64,000 bases of DNA, from NCBI GenBank assembly GCA_963743275.1, contig CAVUPB010000008.1, forward strand, positions 558,001 to 622,000. Reading direction: 5' to 3'. Positions 1-8,332 of this stretch are shown in pieces. This stretch comes from JALYLC01 sp963743275. Lineage in GTDB: Bacteria > Actinomycetota > Thermoleophilia > Gaiellales > JALYLC01. Each line of letters begins with the position of its first letter. Positions within the stretch are counted from its first letter, which is position 1. A program made the translations under genes and the position numbers. The notes beneath the pieces were generated by a model that was given only the letters and a program-made list of their open reading frames with translations, was not told the origin of the DNA and ran no database searches.

Positions 1-43
1 GCTGGCGGCCGATGAGGTCGCCGAAGCGGCTGCGCCGGAACAT
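1..43 (-). CDS. Start of a hypothetical protein (cut by window edge)
   Basis: Only the first 14 codons are inside the window. They read MFRRSRFGDLIGRQ, starting from an ATG that overlaps the TGA of the upstream thioesterase gene as ATGA. The four-base overlap repeats the coupling seen between the two genes upstream, which is the main reason for calling a gene here. The basic N-terminus resembles short uncharacterised actinobacterial proteins, but too little is visible to name a function. Confidence 0.5.
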   Translation of the reverse strand, partial: MFRRSRFGDLIGRQ

Positions 44-447
44 CAGCGATCGATGCGGGCGAGCTGTGCGCGACCCACCGCGACGGCCCGGTCGGGCTGG
101 TTCCAGGGTGCGATGCGGACGTCGGCGAGCGCCAGCGCGCGGCCGGCGCGCAGGCAGCGAGCCTCGACGCGGTGGGGCTCGCGCGCGGCCATGCGCAGGA
201 AGTCGCAGCGGAGGTCGACCATGACCCAGTCGCCCTCGCGCTCGTGCACGACGGCGTACCACGCGGCGGTGTCGACGCAGGTGGCGAGCGCGCCGCCGTG
301 CAGGTACTCGGGCTCCTCGCCGGCGACCGCGAGCTCGGGCGGCTCGAGCCGCAGCACCGCGGCGCCGTCCTCGAAGCCGTGCAGCGCGAGCCCGAGCGCA
401 GCGTCCAGCGGGGCGGGCGCGAGTGCGAGCAACTCGGCCTCGGTCAT
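43..447 (-). CDS. PaaI-like hotdog-fold thioesterase
   Basis: A 134-residue protein of the size of single-domain hotdog acyl-CoA thioesterases, which cleave acyl- or aryl-CoA thioesters in the cytoplasm. The central segment YLHGGALATCVDTAAWYAV (about residues 48-66) carries the HGG turn and an acidic residue at about 59, as in PaaI-type enzymes. The ATG at 447 was chosen because it overlaps the stop of the upstream membrane-protein gene (ATGA) and leaves a normal hotdog N-terminus. A longer in-frame reading exists but is only arginine/alanine shadow sequence. The substrate is not predictable; neighbours do not point to a specific pathway. Confidence 0.8.
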   Translation of the reverse strand: MTEAELLALAPAPLDAALGLALHGFEDGAAVLRLEPPELAVAGEEPEYLHGGALATCVDTAAWYAVVHEREGDWVMVDLRCDFLRMAAREPHRVEARCLRAGRALALADVRIAPWNQPDRAVAVGRAQLARIDR

Positions 448-1016
448 GCGCCCGTGACCGCGAGGCGGCGGCGCCGCAGGCCGAGCGCGAGCATCAGGAC
501 GGCGCCGGCGAGCGTGAGCGGGACGCCCGCCTGCGGCGCGCCGACGGCGAAGAGCGCCAGGCCGGCGCCCGTGATGGCGCCTGCGGCCTCGCGTTGCGGG
601 CGCCCGGCGGCGAGCGCCGCGAGCACGAGCAGCGCCGGCGCCAGCGCGAGCGCGAGCACGACCGCCCCGAAGCGCAGCGCGAGCACGAGCGCGAGCGCGA
701 CGACGAGGGCGGAGCACAGCACCAGGGCCTCGCGCCGCGTGCGCACGAGTGCCAGGCCGAGCGCGATCGGGAGCGCGGCCACGAGCGGCCAGGGACTCCC
801 GAGCGCGAAGGCGAGCGCGGGGCCGGCGAGACCCGCGGCGACCGCCAGGAGCGCGCCCCGCCGGCTGACCGAGTGCGCCGCGAGCATCCCGATGCCGGCG
901 CCCGCCAACGGCCAGACGAGCGCGCCGGCCGTCGAGAACGTGCCGAACATGGCGACGACGCCGACGCTGGCCCAGAGCCAGAAGCGCGCGAGCGATCCGG
1001 GCTGCAGCGAGATCAT
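444..1016 (-). CDS. Multi-pass membrane protein of unknown function
   Basis: A 190-residue protein that is almost entirely hydrophobic, with about six or seven predicted membrane segments separated by short arginine-rich loops (for example LVRTRREALV near residue 90 and RRRR at the C-terminus). No family motif is recognised. Its start codon overlaps the stop of the upstream microprotein gene and its stop overlaps the thioesterase start, so the three are probably one transcription unit. It could be a small permease-like or scaffold protein, but nothing in the sequence identifies a substrate. Confidence 0.65.
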   Translation of the reverse strand: MISLQPGSLARFWLWASVGVVAMFGTFSTAGALVWPLAGAGIGMLAAHSVSRRGALLAVAAGLAGPALAFALGSPWPLVAALPIALGLALVRTRREALVLCSALVVALALVLALRFGAVVLALALAPALLVLAALAAGRPQREAAGAITGAGLALFAVGAPQAGVPLTLAGAVLMLALGLRRRRLAVTGA

Positions 1017-1123
1017 CGCTCGCGCTCCAGCCGTGCCGCGGCGCGCTCGCCGCGCGTCCGCCAGAGCCCGATGGCGAGCGCGATCAGGACGACGGCGAGG
1101 ATCGCCAGCAGGTCGACCGGCAT
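1013..1123 (-). CDS. 36-residue single-membrane-segment microprotein
   Basis: A short reading frame starting MPVDLLAILAVVLIALAIGL and ending in a charged tail rich in arginine and glutamate. It has one clear membrane helix (about residues 4-20) followed by a cytoplasmic tail. The stop codon overlaps the ATG of the membrane-protein gene downstream (ATGA), the same coupling seen at the next two junctions, which supports translation despite its size. Function is unknown; it may be an accessory subunit of the adjacent membrane protein (inference). Confidence 0.55.
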   Translation of the reverse strand: MPVDLLAILAVVLIALAIGLWRTRGERAAARLERER

Positions 1124-1206
1124 GGGCTCAGCCTAATCGTTGTCCGTCAGGAACCTCATCAGCTCCGCAGCCTGACCGGGCTCGAGCTCGACCTGGTGGC
1201 CAGCGA

Positions 1207-1249
1207 GCGGACCGCAAAGTTGGGGTCAGACCCCAACTTTGCGGTCCGC
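1207..1249. repeat. Perfect 43-bp palindrome with GGGGTCAGACCCC core
   Basis: Two 21-base arms are perfectly complementary around a central A at 1228. The core is GGGGTC-A-GACCCC and the outer arms contain CGGACCGCAAAG. It lies in the gap between the microprotein gene and the end of the glutamate-synthase operon. It is one member of the repeat family also found at 9730, 31722, 34309, 34561 and 37212. It would form a strong hairpin in RNA from either strand and so may also stop transcription, although there is no T-run. Confidence 0.85.
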
Positions 1250-1257
1250 CACGTGCG

Positions 1258-1692
1258 CTAGTGGTCCGGCGGCTCCCAGCCCTCGAGCACCGACGGCTTC
1301 CAGTTCTGGCCGACGGTCTCGGAGCCGGTCACCCACGAGCCGAGGAACGGCTGCGGGAACTTGCAGTGCTCGCGCTTGAGCTGGATGCCGTACGAGTTGC
1401 CCGACTGCAGGTGCTTGATCAGCACCTTGCGCGCGAGCTCGTCCTCGCGCCCGGCCGGGATGTCGAAGTAGATCTTGATGAACGCGTTGGTGTAGCGGTC
1501 GAAGACGGCCGGGACGCCGTCCTCGACGAGCAGGTGGATGTCCTCGAGCCAGTTGATGTCGTCGCCCGGCGTGGCGGCGAGGAGGTCGATGTCCTCGACG
1601 AGGCTGCGATCCTCCTGATAGGGGAAGCGCTTGCCGGCGAGCGACTCGGCGTCGATCGCGACGCCGCCGCCGGGATGGCTGTACTTCGACAT
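1258..1692 (-). CDS. Unrecognised 144-residue protein, last gene of the glutamate-synthase-like operon
   Basis: The product starts MSKYSHPGGG and is hydrophilic, with no membrane segment or signal peptide and a single cysteine near residue 110 (REHCKFPQPFLG). I do not recognise the family. It follows the FMN glutamate-synthase-like gene by only two bases, so it should be co-translated and may be a structural or regulatory partner of that complex. The acidic middle part (DINWLEDIHLLVEDG) is not a known cofactor motif. A ferredoxin or small beta subunit can be excluded because there is no Cys cluster. Confidence 0.75.
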   Translation of the reverse strand: MSKYSHPGGGVAIDAESLAGKRFPYQEDRSLVEDIDLLAATPGDDINWLEDIHLLVEDGVPAVFDRYTNAFIKIYFDIPAGREDELARKVLIKHLQSGNSYGIQLKREHCKFPQPFLGSWVTGSETVGQNWKPSVLEGWEPPDH

Positions 1693-1694
1693 CG

Positions 1695-3137
1695 TCAGTC
1701 CCCCGCCGTCGGCACGTTGATGCCCTGCGGCACCTGCTGGTGGAAGAGCATGTCCTGCTGGCGCTCGAGCAGCGACTTGATCTCGTCCAGCGTGCGCTGC
1801 TCGGTGACGCCCGGGATGTAGTTGGTGCCCGCGAGCGGCACCTTCGCCATCGCCGCGGCCTCGACCGTCAGGGCGCAGAGGTCCTCGGGCTCGAGCGAGT
1901 GGATGTTCGTCTTGCCGCACGCGCGCGCGAGCATCTGCACCTCGAGCGTGAGCGTGTGCAGGAAGTTGTAGACGCGCTCGGCGGCCTCGTCGACGTGGAG
2001 GCGCTTGCGCAGCTCGACGTCCTGCGTCGCCACGCCCACGGGGCAGCGGCCGGTGTGGCAGTGGTAGCAGCTGCCCGCCGGCACGCCGATCGTGCCCTCG
2101 TAGTCGGTGACGCCCGGGATCTCCTTGTTGCAGTTCAGCGCCATCAGCGCCGAATGCCCGATCGCGATCGCCTTCGCGCCCAGCGAGAGCGCCTTCGCGA
2201 CGTCGCCGCCGTTGCGGATGCCGCCGGCGACGACGAGGTCGATCTCGTCGGCCAGGCCGACGTCCTCGAGCGCGCGCCGCGCCTCCGGGATCGCCGCCAT
2301 CAGCGGGATGCCGGTCTCCTCGGTCGCGATGTGCGGGCCTGCGCCCGTGCCGCCCTCGGCGCCGTCCAGGTAGATGATGTCCGGGCCGCACTTGGCCGCC
2401 ATGCGCACGTCGTCGTAGACGCGCGCGGCTCCCAGCTTGAGCTGGATCGGGATCTGGTAGTTCGTGGCCTCGCGGATCTCCTGGATCTTGAGCGAGAGGT
2501 CGTCGGGGCCGAGCCAGTCGGGGTGCCGCGCCGGCGAGCGCTGGTCGATGCCGGCCGGCAGGGAGCGCATCTCGGCGACCTGCTCGGTCACCTTCTGGCC
2601 CATGAGGTGGCCGCCGAGGCCGACCTTGCAGCCCTGGCCGATGAAGAACTCGCAGGCGTCGGCGAGCATCAGGTGGTGCGGGTTGAACCCGTACCGGCTC
2701 TGGATGCACTGGTAGTACCACTTGGTCGACAGGTCGCGCTCGGGCGGGATCATCCCGCCCTCGCCCGAGCAGGTCGCCGAGCCCGCCATCGAGGCGCCCT
2801 TGGCGAGCGCCATCTTGGCCTCGATCGAGAGCGCACCGAAGCTCATGCCCGTGATGTAGATCGGGATGTCGAGCTCGATCGGCTTCTTCGCGAAGCGCGC
2901 GCCGAGGATCGTCTTCGTCTCGCACTTCTCGCGGTAGCCCTCGATCACGAAGCGCGTCAGCGTGCCGGGCATGAACATGAGCTGATCCCAGTGCGGGATC
3001 GGCTTGAACATCGAGAACCCGCGCATGCGGTAGCGGCCGAGCTCGGACTTCACGTGGATGTCGTTGATGACTTCCGGCGAGAAGATCTGGCTGTGGCCGA
3101 GGATGTTGGCCTTGCTGTTCGTGGTCTCGTCTGCCAT
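1695..3137 (-). CDS. FMN-dependent glutamate-synthase-like subunit (MgsC/GlxD type)
   Basis: A 480-residue protein corresponding to the synthase barrel of glutamate synthase, without the amidotransferase and GXGXG domains that are separate genes here. The segment GSCYHCHTGRCPVGVAT (about residues 355-372) provides the three cysteines for a 3Fe-4S cluster; GGIRNGGDVAKALSLGAKAI is typical of the FMN phosphate site. Such stand-alone subunits form N-methylglutamate synthase (MgsABC) or Glx proteins with unproven activity. Expected role: transfer of ammonia, or addition of methylamine, to 2-oxoglutarate/glutamate chemistry. Whether the substrate is methylamine or ammonia cannot be decided from sequence. 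Gene order GS-A-B-C matches the N-methylglutamate pathway operons. Confidence 0.85.
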   Translation of the reverse strand: MADETTNSKANILGHSQIFSPEVINDIHVKSELGRYRMRGFSMFKPIPHWDQLMFMPGTLTRFVIEGYREKCETKTILGARFAKKPIELDIPIYITGMSFGALSIEAKMALAKGASMAGSATCSGEGGMIPPERDLSTKWYYQCIQSRYGFNPHHLMLADACEFFIGQGCKVGLGGHLMGQKVTEQVAEMRSLPAGIDQRSPARHPDWLGPDDLSLKIQEIREATNYQIPIQLKLGAARVYDDVRMAAKCGPDIIYLDGAEGGTGAGPHIATEETGIPLMAAIPEARRALEDVGLADEIDLVVAGGIRNGGDVAKALSLGAKAIAIGHSALMALNCNKEIPGVTDYEGTIGVPAGSCYHCHTGRCPVGVATQDVELRKRLHVDEAAERVYNFLHTLTLEVQMLARACGKTNIHSLEPEDLCALTVEAAAMAKVPLAGTNYIPGVTEQRTLDEIKSLLERQQDMLFHQQVPQGINVPTAGD

Positions 3138-3152
3138 GGCTTGACCCCCTCC

Positions 3153-3944
3153 CTAGAGCACGAGCTTGCGCTCGGACGGCTCGAGGCTGTCGTAGTTGTA
3201 GAGCTTCTTGCCGCACACGAACTTGTCGAAGCTCGGTGGGGTGCCGAGGCCGTAGATGCGGAACTTGCGCTCGATGTACTCGGTGTCTGCGTCCGTCCAC
3301 TCGCCGGGCACGCAGTCGATGCCGAGCGCCTTGACCTTGCCGGCCACGTAGATCGTGCCGTCGTACATGGAGTCGCCCAGGCCGGGGCCCGCATCGCCGC
3401 AGATGATCTGGCGGCCGCGCTGCATCATGAACCCGGTCATCGAGCCGACCGAGCCCATGGTCAGGATCAGCCCGCCCTTCTGGTCGATCCCGGAGCGCGC
3501 GCCCGCGCGGCCCTTGATGACGACGTCGCCGCCGCGCAGCGCGGCGCCGGTCAGCGAGCCGGCGTTGCCCTCGATCACGACGGTGCCCGACATCATGTTC
3601 TCGCACGCCGCCCAGCCCACGCGCCCCGTGATGTGGATCTCGGGGCCGTCGATGAGGCCGCAGCCGAAGTAGCCGAGGCTGCCCTCGAACGTGATCTTGC
3701 AGCGCTGCAGGATCCCGACGCCGATCGAGTGCTTGGCGCCCGGGTTCTGCACCGTCACGTCCGTGATGCCGCGCTCGTAGAGGAGGTTGCGCAGCTCGAG
3801 GTTGATCTTGCGCGTCGTCATGTCCTTCGCGTCGAACACGGCCTTGTCGCCGTTGATCAGCGACACGCCGGGGACGCTGTCGTCCGGCTCGACCAGCCCG
3901 CGGGCGTCGTAGACGATCCCTCGCTCGCCGACTAGCGCGTCCAT
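3153..3944 (-). CDS. GXGXG-motif glutamate-synthase-like subunit (MgsB/GlxC type)
   Basis: A 263-residue protein equivalent to the C-terminal beta-helix domain of glutamate synthase large subunit. Repeated glycine-rich turns (GRVGWAACENMMSGTVVIEG, then RGGDVVIKGRAGARSGI, then GDAGPGLGDSMYDG) are characteristic of the right-handed helix. It has a structural role in holding the amidotransferase and synthase subunits. The ATG at 3944 lies inside the end of the amidotransferase gene, a 13-base overlap indicating translational coupling. Fifteen bases separate it from the next gene. Confidence 0.85.
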   Translation of the reverse strand: MDALVGERGIVYDARGLVEPDDSVPGVSLINGDKAVFDAKDMTTRKINLELRNLLYERGITDVTVQNPGAKHSIGVGILQRCKITFEGSLGYFGCGLIDGPEIHITGRVGWAACENMMSGTVVIEGNAGSLTGAALRGGDVVIKGRAGARSGIDQKGGLILTMGSVGSMTGFMMQRGRQIICGDAGPGLGDSMYDGTIYVAGKVKALGIDCVPGEWTDADTEYIERKFRIYGLGTPPSFDKFVCGKKLYNYDSLEPSERKLVL

Positions 3945-4861
3945 ACCAGCACCTCCGACTCGTAGGGGTCGTACGTCTCGATCTCGCGATCGAGCACGGC
4001 GCGGATGGCGATCTCCTCGGAGGCCATCGCGACCATGTCGTCGCCCTCGTAGAGCACCAGGGGCTTCGCGGCCATCTCGTCCTTGCAGACGCCGAGCGCG
4101 TCCGCCGTCACGCACATGTACGTGAAGACGCCGTCGAGCTCCTCGAGGCTCGAGCGCATCGCCTCCTCGAGCGTGAGGCCCTCGGCCATGCGCTCGGCGA
4201 GGTAGACGGCGATGATCTCGGAGTCGCACTCCGACTGGAAGCGGTGCCCGCTGCGCTCGAGGCGGCGGCGCCAGTAGAAGTAGTTCGTGAGCTGGCCGTT
4301 GTGCACGACGGCGACGTCGGAGAACGGGTACGCCCAGTAGGGGTGCGCGCCCGAGATGTCGACGTCGGACTCGGTCGCCATGCGCACGTGGCCGATCGCG
4401 TGGGTGCCCGTGAAGTAGCCCAGGTTGTACTGCTTCGAGACGGTCTCGGCGTCGCCGAGATCCTTGACGATCTCGAGCGAGTGGCCGATCGAGAGCACCT
4501 CGGCCTCGGGCACGTCCTCGACGTAGTCGACGAGCTTCTTGAGGTCGCCGTCGTACTCGAGCGTGACGCGGTAGGCGTAGTCGGTCTCGGCATGGCTCGA
4601 GAGCACCTTGGCGCCCAGCGATTCCATGCGCGACTGCACCTCGGCCTGGTGGCGGCTGAGGCGGTCGAGATAGTCGAAGTCGCGCGGGCTGTTGGAGTCG
4701 GCCAGCTTGTAGCGCACGAGCACGCCGGTGCCGGTCGGGCCGTACAACGCGTAGCCGGTCGAGTCAGGCCCGCGATGCTTCATCGACTGGAGCATGCGCG
4801 TCATGTCGCTGCCGATGTCGCTCGCTCCGTTGCGATAGATGATTCCTGCGATTCCGCACAC
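3932..4861 (-). CDS. Class II glutamine amidotransferase subunit (MgsA/GlxB type)
   Basis: A 309-residue Ntn-type glutaminase that releases ammonia from glutamine. The start is GTG at 4861 because the next codon is the essential cysteine (start-CGIAGIIYRNG), and GAGGAG lies about ten bases upstream. Other class II signatures are present: VVHNGQLTNY near residue 200 and CDSEIIAVYLAERM near 225. The length matches stand-alone GltB1-like subunits. An uninterrupted reading frame joins it to the upstream glutamine synthetase, but that is an artefact of a frame slip in the synthetase gene. Confidence in function is high; the partner subunits are the next two genes. Confidence 0.87.
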   Translation of the reverse strand: MCGIAGIIYRNGASDIGSDMTRMLQSMKHRGPDSTGYALYGPTGTGVLVRYKLADSNSPRDFDYLDRLSRHQAEVQSRMESLGAKVLSSHAETDYAYRVTLEYDGDLKKLVDYVEDVPEAEVLSIGHSLEIVKDLGDAETVSKQYNLGYFTGTHAIGHVRMATESDVDISGAHPYWAYPFSDVAVVHNGQLTNYFYWRRRLERSGHRFQSECDSEIIAVYLAERMAEGLTLEEAMRSSLEELDGVFTYMCVTADALGVCKDEMAAKPLVLYEGDDMVAMASEEIAIRAVLDREIETYDPYESEVLVWTR

Positions 4862-4887
4862 AGAAGTGCTGGCTCCTCGGTCGCTCG

Positions 4888-6295
4888 TTAGGGGAGGACG
4901 TCGAGGTATTCCTCGCGGTCCCAGTCGCTCACGGTCGCGCAGTAGCGCTCCCATTCGTCGCGCTTGTAGTGGCTTGAAGACCTTGTACATCTCGCCCGGC
5001 AGGGCGCTCTTGACGACCTCGTCCGCGTCGAGCTCGTCGAGGGCGTCGCCGAACGTCATCGGGATCTTCTTGACGATCTTGCCGGCCTCCATCGCCTGGT
5101 AGATGTTGCGCTCCTCGGGCGGGCCCGGATCGAGCTGGCGATCGATGCCGTCCTCCATCGCCTTGATCAGCGCGGCGAGCGAGAGGTACGGGTTGACCGC
5201 CGAGTCGACCGAGCGGTACTCGAAGCGGCCCGGGGCCGAGACGCGCAGCGCGGTGGTGCGGTTCTGGAAGCCCCAGTCGGCGAAGACCGGCGCCCAGAAG
5301 CCCGTGTCCCAGAGGCGGCGGTACGAGTTGACCGTCGAGGCGCTGATCGCCGTGAGCGCGCCGAGGTGCTCGAGGATGCCGCCGATCGCCCACTTGCCGA
5401 TCTGGCCCGGCATGCGCTGGTCCTCGTCGGGCTTGGGCATGAACTTGTTGGTGTCGCCTTCCCACAACGAGATGTTGTGGTGGCAGCCGTTGGCCGACAC
5501 GCCCATGAACGGCTTGGGCATGAAGCACGGGAAGGCGGCCATCTCGCGGCCGACCTGCTTGCACACCTGGCGGTAGGTCGAGAGGTTGTCGGCGGTCCTC
5601 TCGGCGATGTCGAAGTTGAAGTTCAGCTCGAGCTGACCGGGCGCGTCCTCGTGGTCGCCCTGGATCATGTCGAGGCCCATCGCGTTCGCGTACTCGATCA
5701 CCTTGTGGATGATCGGCTGGAACTGGCTGAACTGGTCGATGTGGTAGCAGTAGGGCTCGGACATGCCCTCGAAGCTCGGCAAGGGCTTGCCGTTCGCGTC
5801 GGCCTTGAGCCACATCATCTCGGGCTCGAGCCCGGCACGCAGGTGCATTCCCGTCTTCTCGGTGAACGCGGCCTGGATCAGCTTGAGGTTGTTGCGGCAG
5901 TCGGCCGTGAGGTAGGAGCCGCCGTCCTCGATGTCCTCGCGCCCGCGGAAGCAGGTGCACCAGACGCGGGCCACCTTGGTGTCCCACGGCAGGATCTGGA
6001 ACGTCTCCGGCTCGGGCAGGCCGACGAGCTCTGCGGCCTCGGGCCCGTAGCCGATGTACTCGCCGTGCCGGTCGACGAAGAGGTTCGCCGTCGCGCCGTA
6101 GACGAGCTGGAAGCCCTTGCGCGCCATCGACTCCCAGTGCGCGGCGGGCACGCCCTTGCCCATGATCCGGCCGGTGACCGAGATGAACTGGTAGTAGATG
6201 TACGTCACGCCCGCGGCGTCGATCTGCTGCCGCACGTCCTTGACGAGGTCATCGCGCCCCGGGGCACTTACGAACCGTTCGAGGTCGGTCGCCAC
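4888..6295 (-). CDS. GlnT/GmaS-like glutamine synthetase with a C-terminal +1 frame slip
   Basis: The product (about 468 residues after correcting the frame) is a glutamine synthetase-fold ligase. Signs are GLEPEMMW, GDHEDAPGQLELNF, ANGCHHNISLW and RSVDSAVNPYLSLAAL in the expected order. Start is GTG at 6295, six bases after AGGAGG. Near 4972 the frame breaks: after MYKVF the expected ending HYKRDEWERYCATVSDW continues one base out of frame to a TAA at 4888. Removing one C restores it. In operons with split glutamate-synthase subunits, this family makes gamma-glutamylmethylamide or glutamine (known for GmaS/GlnT). The slip may be a sequencing error or a recent mutation. Confidence 0.85.
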
Positions 6296-6365
6296 CAACG
6301 TCCTCCTGATCTCGCTCGTCCCGCGCCGGCGCGCGGATCGCCACCGTACTCGCGAGGTGTGGCCG

Positions 6366-6437
6366 ACGTGCACACCCTGCGCGAGGATGGGACGATACAC
6401 CCACCAGGTAAGGCCGGATGGTGTGCAAGGTGCACGT
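6366..6437. promoter_or_regulatory. Inverted GTGCAC/TGCACACC motifs in divergent promoter region
   Basis: The 176-base gap between the glutamine synthetase operon and the PucR-type regulator contains TGCACACC at 6369-6376 and its exact reverse complement GGTGTGCA at 6420-6427. A second partial copy, GGTGCACGT, lies at 6429-6437. Their placement suggests binding sites for the adjacent regulator acting on both promoters. This is inferred from symmetry only. Confidence 0.4.
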
Positions 6438-6471
6438 ACTCCGGCCCATACACGCGCGCTAGAGTCCACTG

Positions 6472-8289
6472 ATGGCCGCGCTGGGCACAGCCGTACCTGC
6501 AGCCGATGGCGGTTCTGCCGCGCAGGAGCACGAACTGCGTGTGCTCTACGAGATCATCCACACGGTCAACTCCACGCTCGACCTCGAGCAGGTGCTGGGC
6601 GGGATCGTGCGGCTCGTCAACGACGCGATCGTCGCGCACGCCACCTACATCTTCCTGAGCGAGGACCGCGGGCGGCGGATCGTGCTGCGCGCGGCCTCCG
6701 AGCACTACGCGCATCTCAGCGGGCGTGTCTCGATGGCGGCCGGCGAGGGCATCGCCGGCTGGGTGCTGCAGAACGCGCAGCCGGTCTTCATCCCGGAGAA
6801 GGCGCTCGCCGACCCGCGCATCAAGTACTTCCCCGAGCTCGAGGAGGAGAAGTACCAGTCGCTCGTGTCGGTGCCGCTGATCGCCAAGGGCCAGCGCGTG
6901 ATCGGCGTGATCGCGCTGCACGCCGAGGCGCCTCGCGTGTTCAGCCCGCAGGACGCGGCCTTCCTGCTGCACGTCGCATCGCTCGTGGCGTATGCGATCG
7001 AGAACGCGCGTCTCTACGAGCGCACGCGGCGCTCGCTGCGCGAGCTCGAGCAGCTGTCCGCGCTCGGCGCGCACATCGCGCGCGCGGAGTCGGTCGACGA
7101 CCTGCTCTCGGTGACCGTCGACCAGGCGCTCGGGCTGCTCGGCGCCGAGTCGCTGCGCGTGTACCTGCTCGAGCCGAGCGGCGACCGCCTGCGCATGCGC
7201 GCGGCCTCGCCGGGGGCGCCGGACGGCCCCGACATCGTCTCCCTGCCCGAGCTGAGCGGCGAGCTGCAGCGCACGCAGGCGAGCGGGGGCACGCTCACGT
7301 CGGTGCTCGCGGGCACGCTCTGGGGTGCGGCGACGATGCGCTCGGCGCTCGTCGCGCCGCTCGTCGCCGGCGACGAGGTGCTGGGCTTCCTGGTCGCCCG
7401 CCTGGCCGACGACCGCCGCGCCAGCGAGCACGCGCGCGACCTCGCCAACTCGATCGCGTCGCAGAGCGCGCTCGGGCTCAAGCGCCTGCAGCTCGTCGAG
7501 CGGCTGGCCGAGCGCAACCACATCAAGGATCTCCTCGACGCGCTCGCGGCCGGGCGCAGCACCGCCGCGATCGCCGCGCAGGCCCGCCGGCTCGGCATCG
7601 ACGCGCAGGGCCCGGTCGTGGTCGCCTGGGGACTGCCCGCGGCGCCGGGCGCCGAGGCCAGCGCCGACTTCCTGACGGCGGCCGAGGCGTTCGAGGCGGC
7701 CGCGCTGCGCGACATCCCGGGCGCACTCGTCGACCGTACCGAGGACGCCCTGCGCCTGCTCGCGCCGGCGCTCGCCGGGGAGGCCGTGCTCGAGCGCATC
7801 GAGGCCATCGCGACCGCCCTGCCCGGCTCGCTCGCCGTCGGCATCTCGAACGTGTGCAGCGGGCCCGACGCGTGCGCGGCGGGCTTCGCGGAGGCCCAGC
7901 AGGCCGCCCGCGCGCTGCCCGTCCTGCGGCCGCGCGAGCGCCACCTCCGCTACGACGCACTCGGCGTCTACAAGTACCTCCTGCGCGTGCCGCCGGGCGA
8001 GCGCGTGCGCGACAAGCACGCCGACGCGCTGCGCGTCCTCGCCGAGCACGACCGGCGCCGCAACGCGCAGCTCCTGCACACGCTCGAGGAGTTCCTGCGC
8101 CAGCGCGGCCACGTCGGCGCGACCGCGCAGGCGCTCTACGTCCACCCCAACACGCTGCGTCAGCGACTGCGGCGCATCGAGGAGCTCACGGGCCTCGACG
8201 CCCGCGACGCCGACTGGCTCCTGCTCGAGGTGGCGCTCAAGCTCCAACGGCTCGAGGAGGTCTATCCTCCTGCGAGCACCCCCAGATGA
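6472..8289 (+). CDS. GAF-domain transcriptional regulator with PucR/CdaR-type HTH
   Basis: A 605-residue cytoplasmic regulator. Residues about 20-180 form a GAF sensor domain (LDLEQVLGGIVRLVNDAI, GEGIAGWVLQN, SLVSVPLIAKGQRVIGVI). A second, more divergent GAF-like region covers about 205-340. The C-terminus has the PucR/CdaR helix-turn-helix (GATAQALYVHPNTLRQRLRRIEELTG, shown in part here, about 545-575). Proteins of this type control purine, sugar-acid or nitrogen catabolic genes. It is divergent from the glutamine synthetase operon and upstream of an acyl-CoA-dehydrogenase-like gene, so both are candidate targets. The ligand sensed by the GAF domains is unknown. Confidence 0.85.
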   Translation: MAALGTAVPAADGGSAAQEHELRVLYEIIHTVNSTLDLEQVLGGIVRLVNDAIVAHATYIFLSEDRGRRIVLRAASEHYAHLSGRVSMAAGEGIAGWVLQNAQPVFIPEKALADPRIKYFPELEEEKYQSLVSVPLIAKGQRVIGVIALHAEAPRVFSPQDAAFLLHVASLVAYAIENARLYERTRRSLRELEQLSALGAHIARAESVDDLLSVTVDQALGLLGAESLRVYLLEPSGDRLRMRAASPGAPDGPDIVSLPELSGELQRTQASGGTLTSVLAGTLWGAATMRSALVAPLVAGDEVLGFLVARLADDRRASEHARDLANSIASQSALGLKRLQLVERLAERNHIKDLLDALAAGRSTAAIAAQARRLGIDAQGPVVVAWGLPAAPGAEASADFLTAAEAFEAAALRDIPGALVDRTEDALRLLAPALAGEAVLERIEAIATALPGSLAVGISNVCSGPDACAAGFAEAQQAARALPVLRPRERHLRYDALGVYKYLLRVPPGERVRDKHADALRVLAEHDRRRNAQLLHTLEEFLRQRGHVGATAQALYVHPNTLRQRLRRIEELTGLDARDADWLLLEVALKLQRLEEVYPPASTPR

Positions 8290-8332
8290 CGGCATTCCGA
8301 GATCGCAGCGCGAGGAGGCGAGGGCGAACCAC

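Noticed and set aside
1207..1249. Intrinsic terminator
   Set aside because: The hairpin is strong but there is no T-run, and the same core recurs in gaps where no gene ends, so it is better treated as a repeat family member.
1740..3935. A 731-residue open frame opposite the glutamate-synthase genes
   Set aside because: Composition follows the complementary strand of well-conserved genes; no domain motif.
3932..6469. An 845-residue fusion of glutamine synthetase and amidotransferase
   Set aside because: Joining requires reading through a frame slip; the native synthetase C-terminus lies in the next frame, and the amidotransferase has its own GTG-Cys start with a ribosome site.
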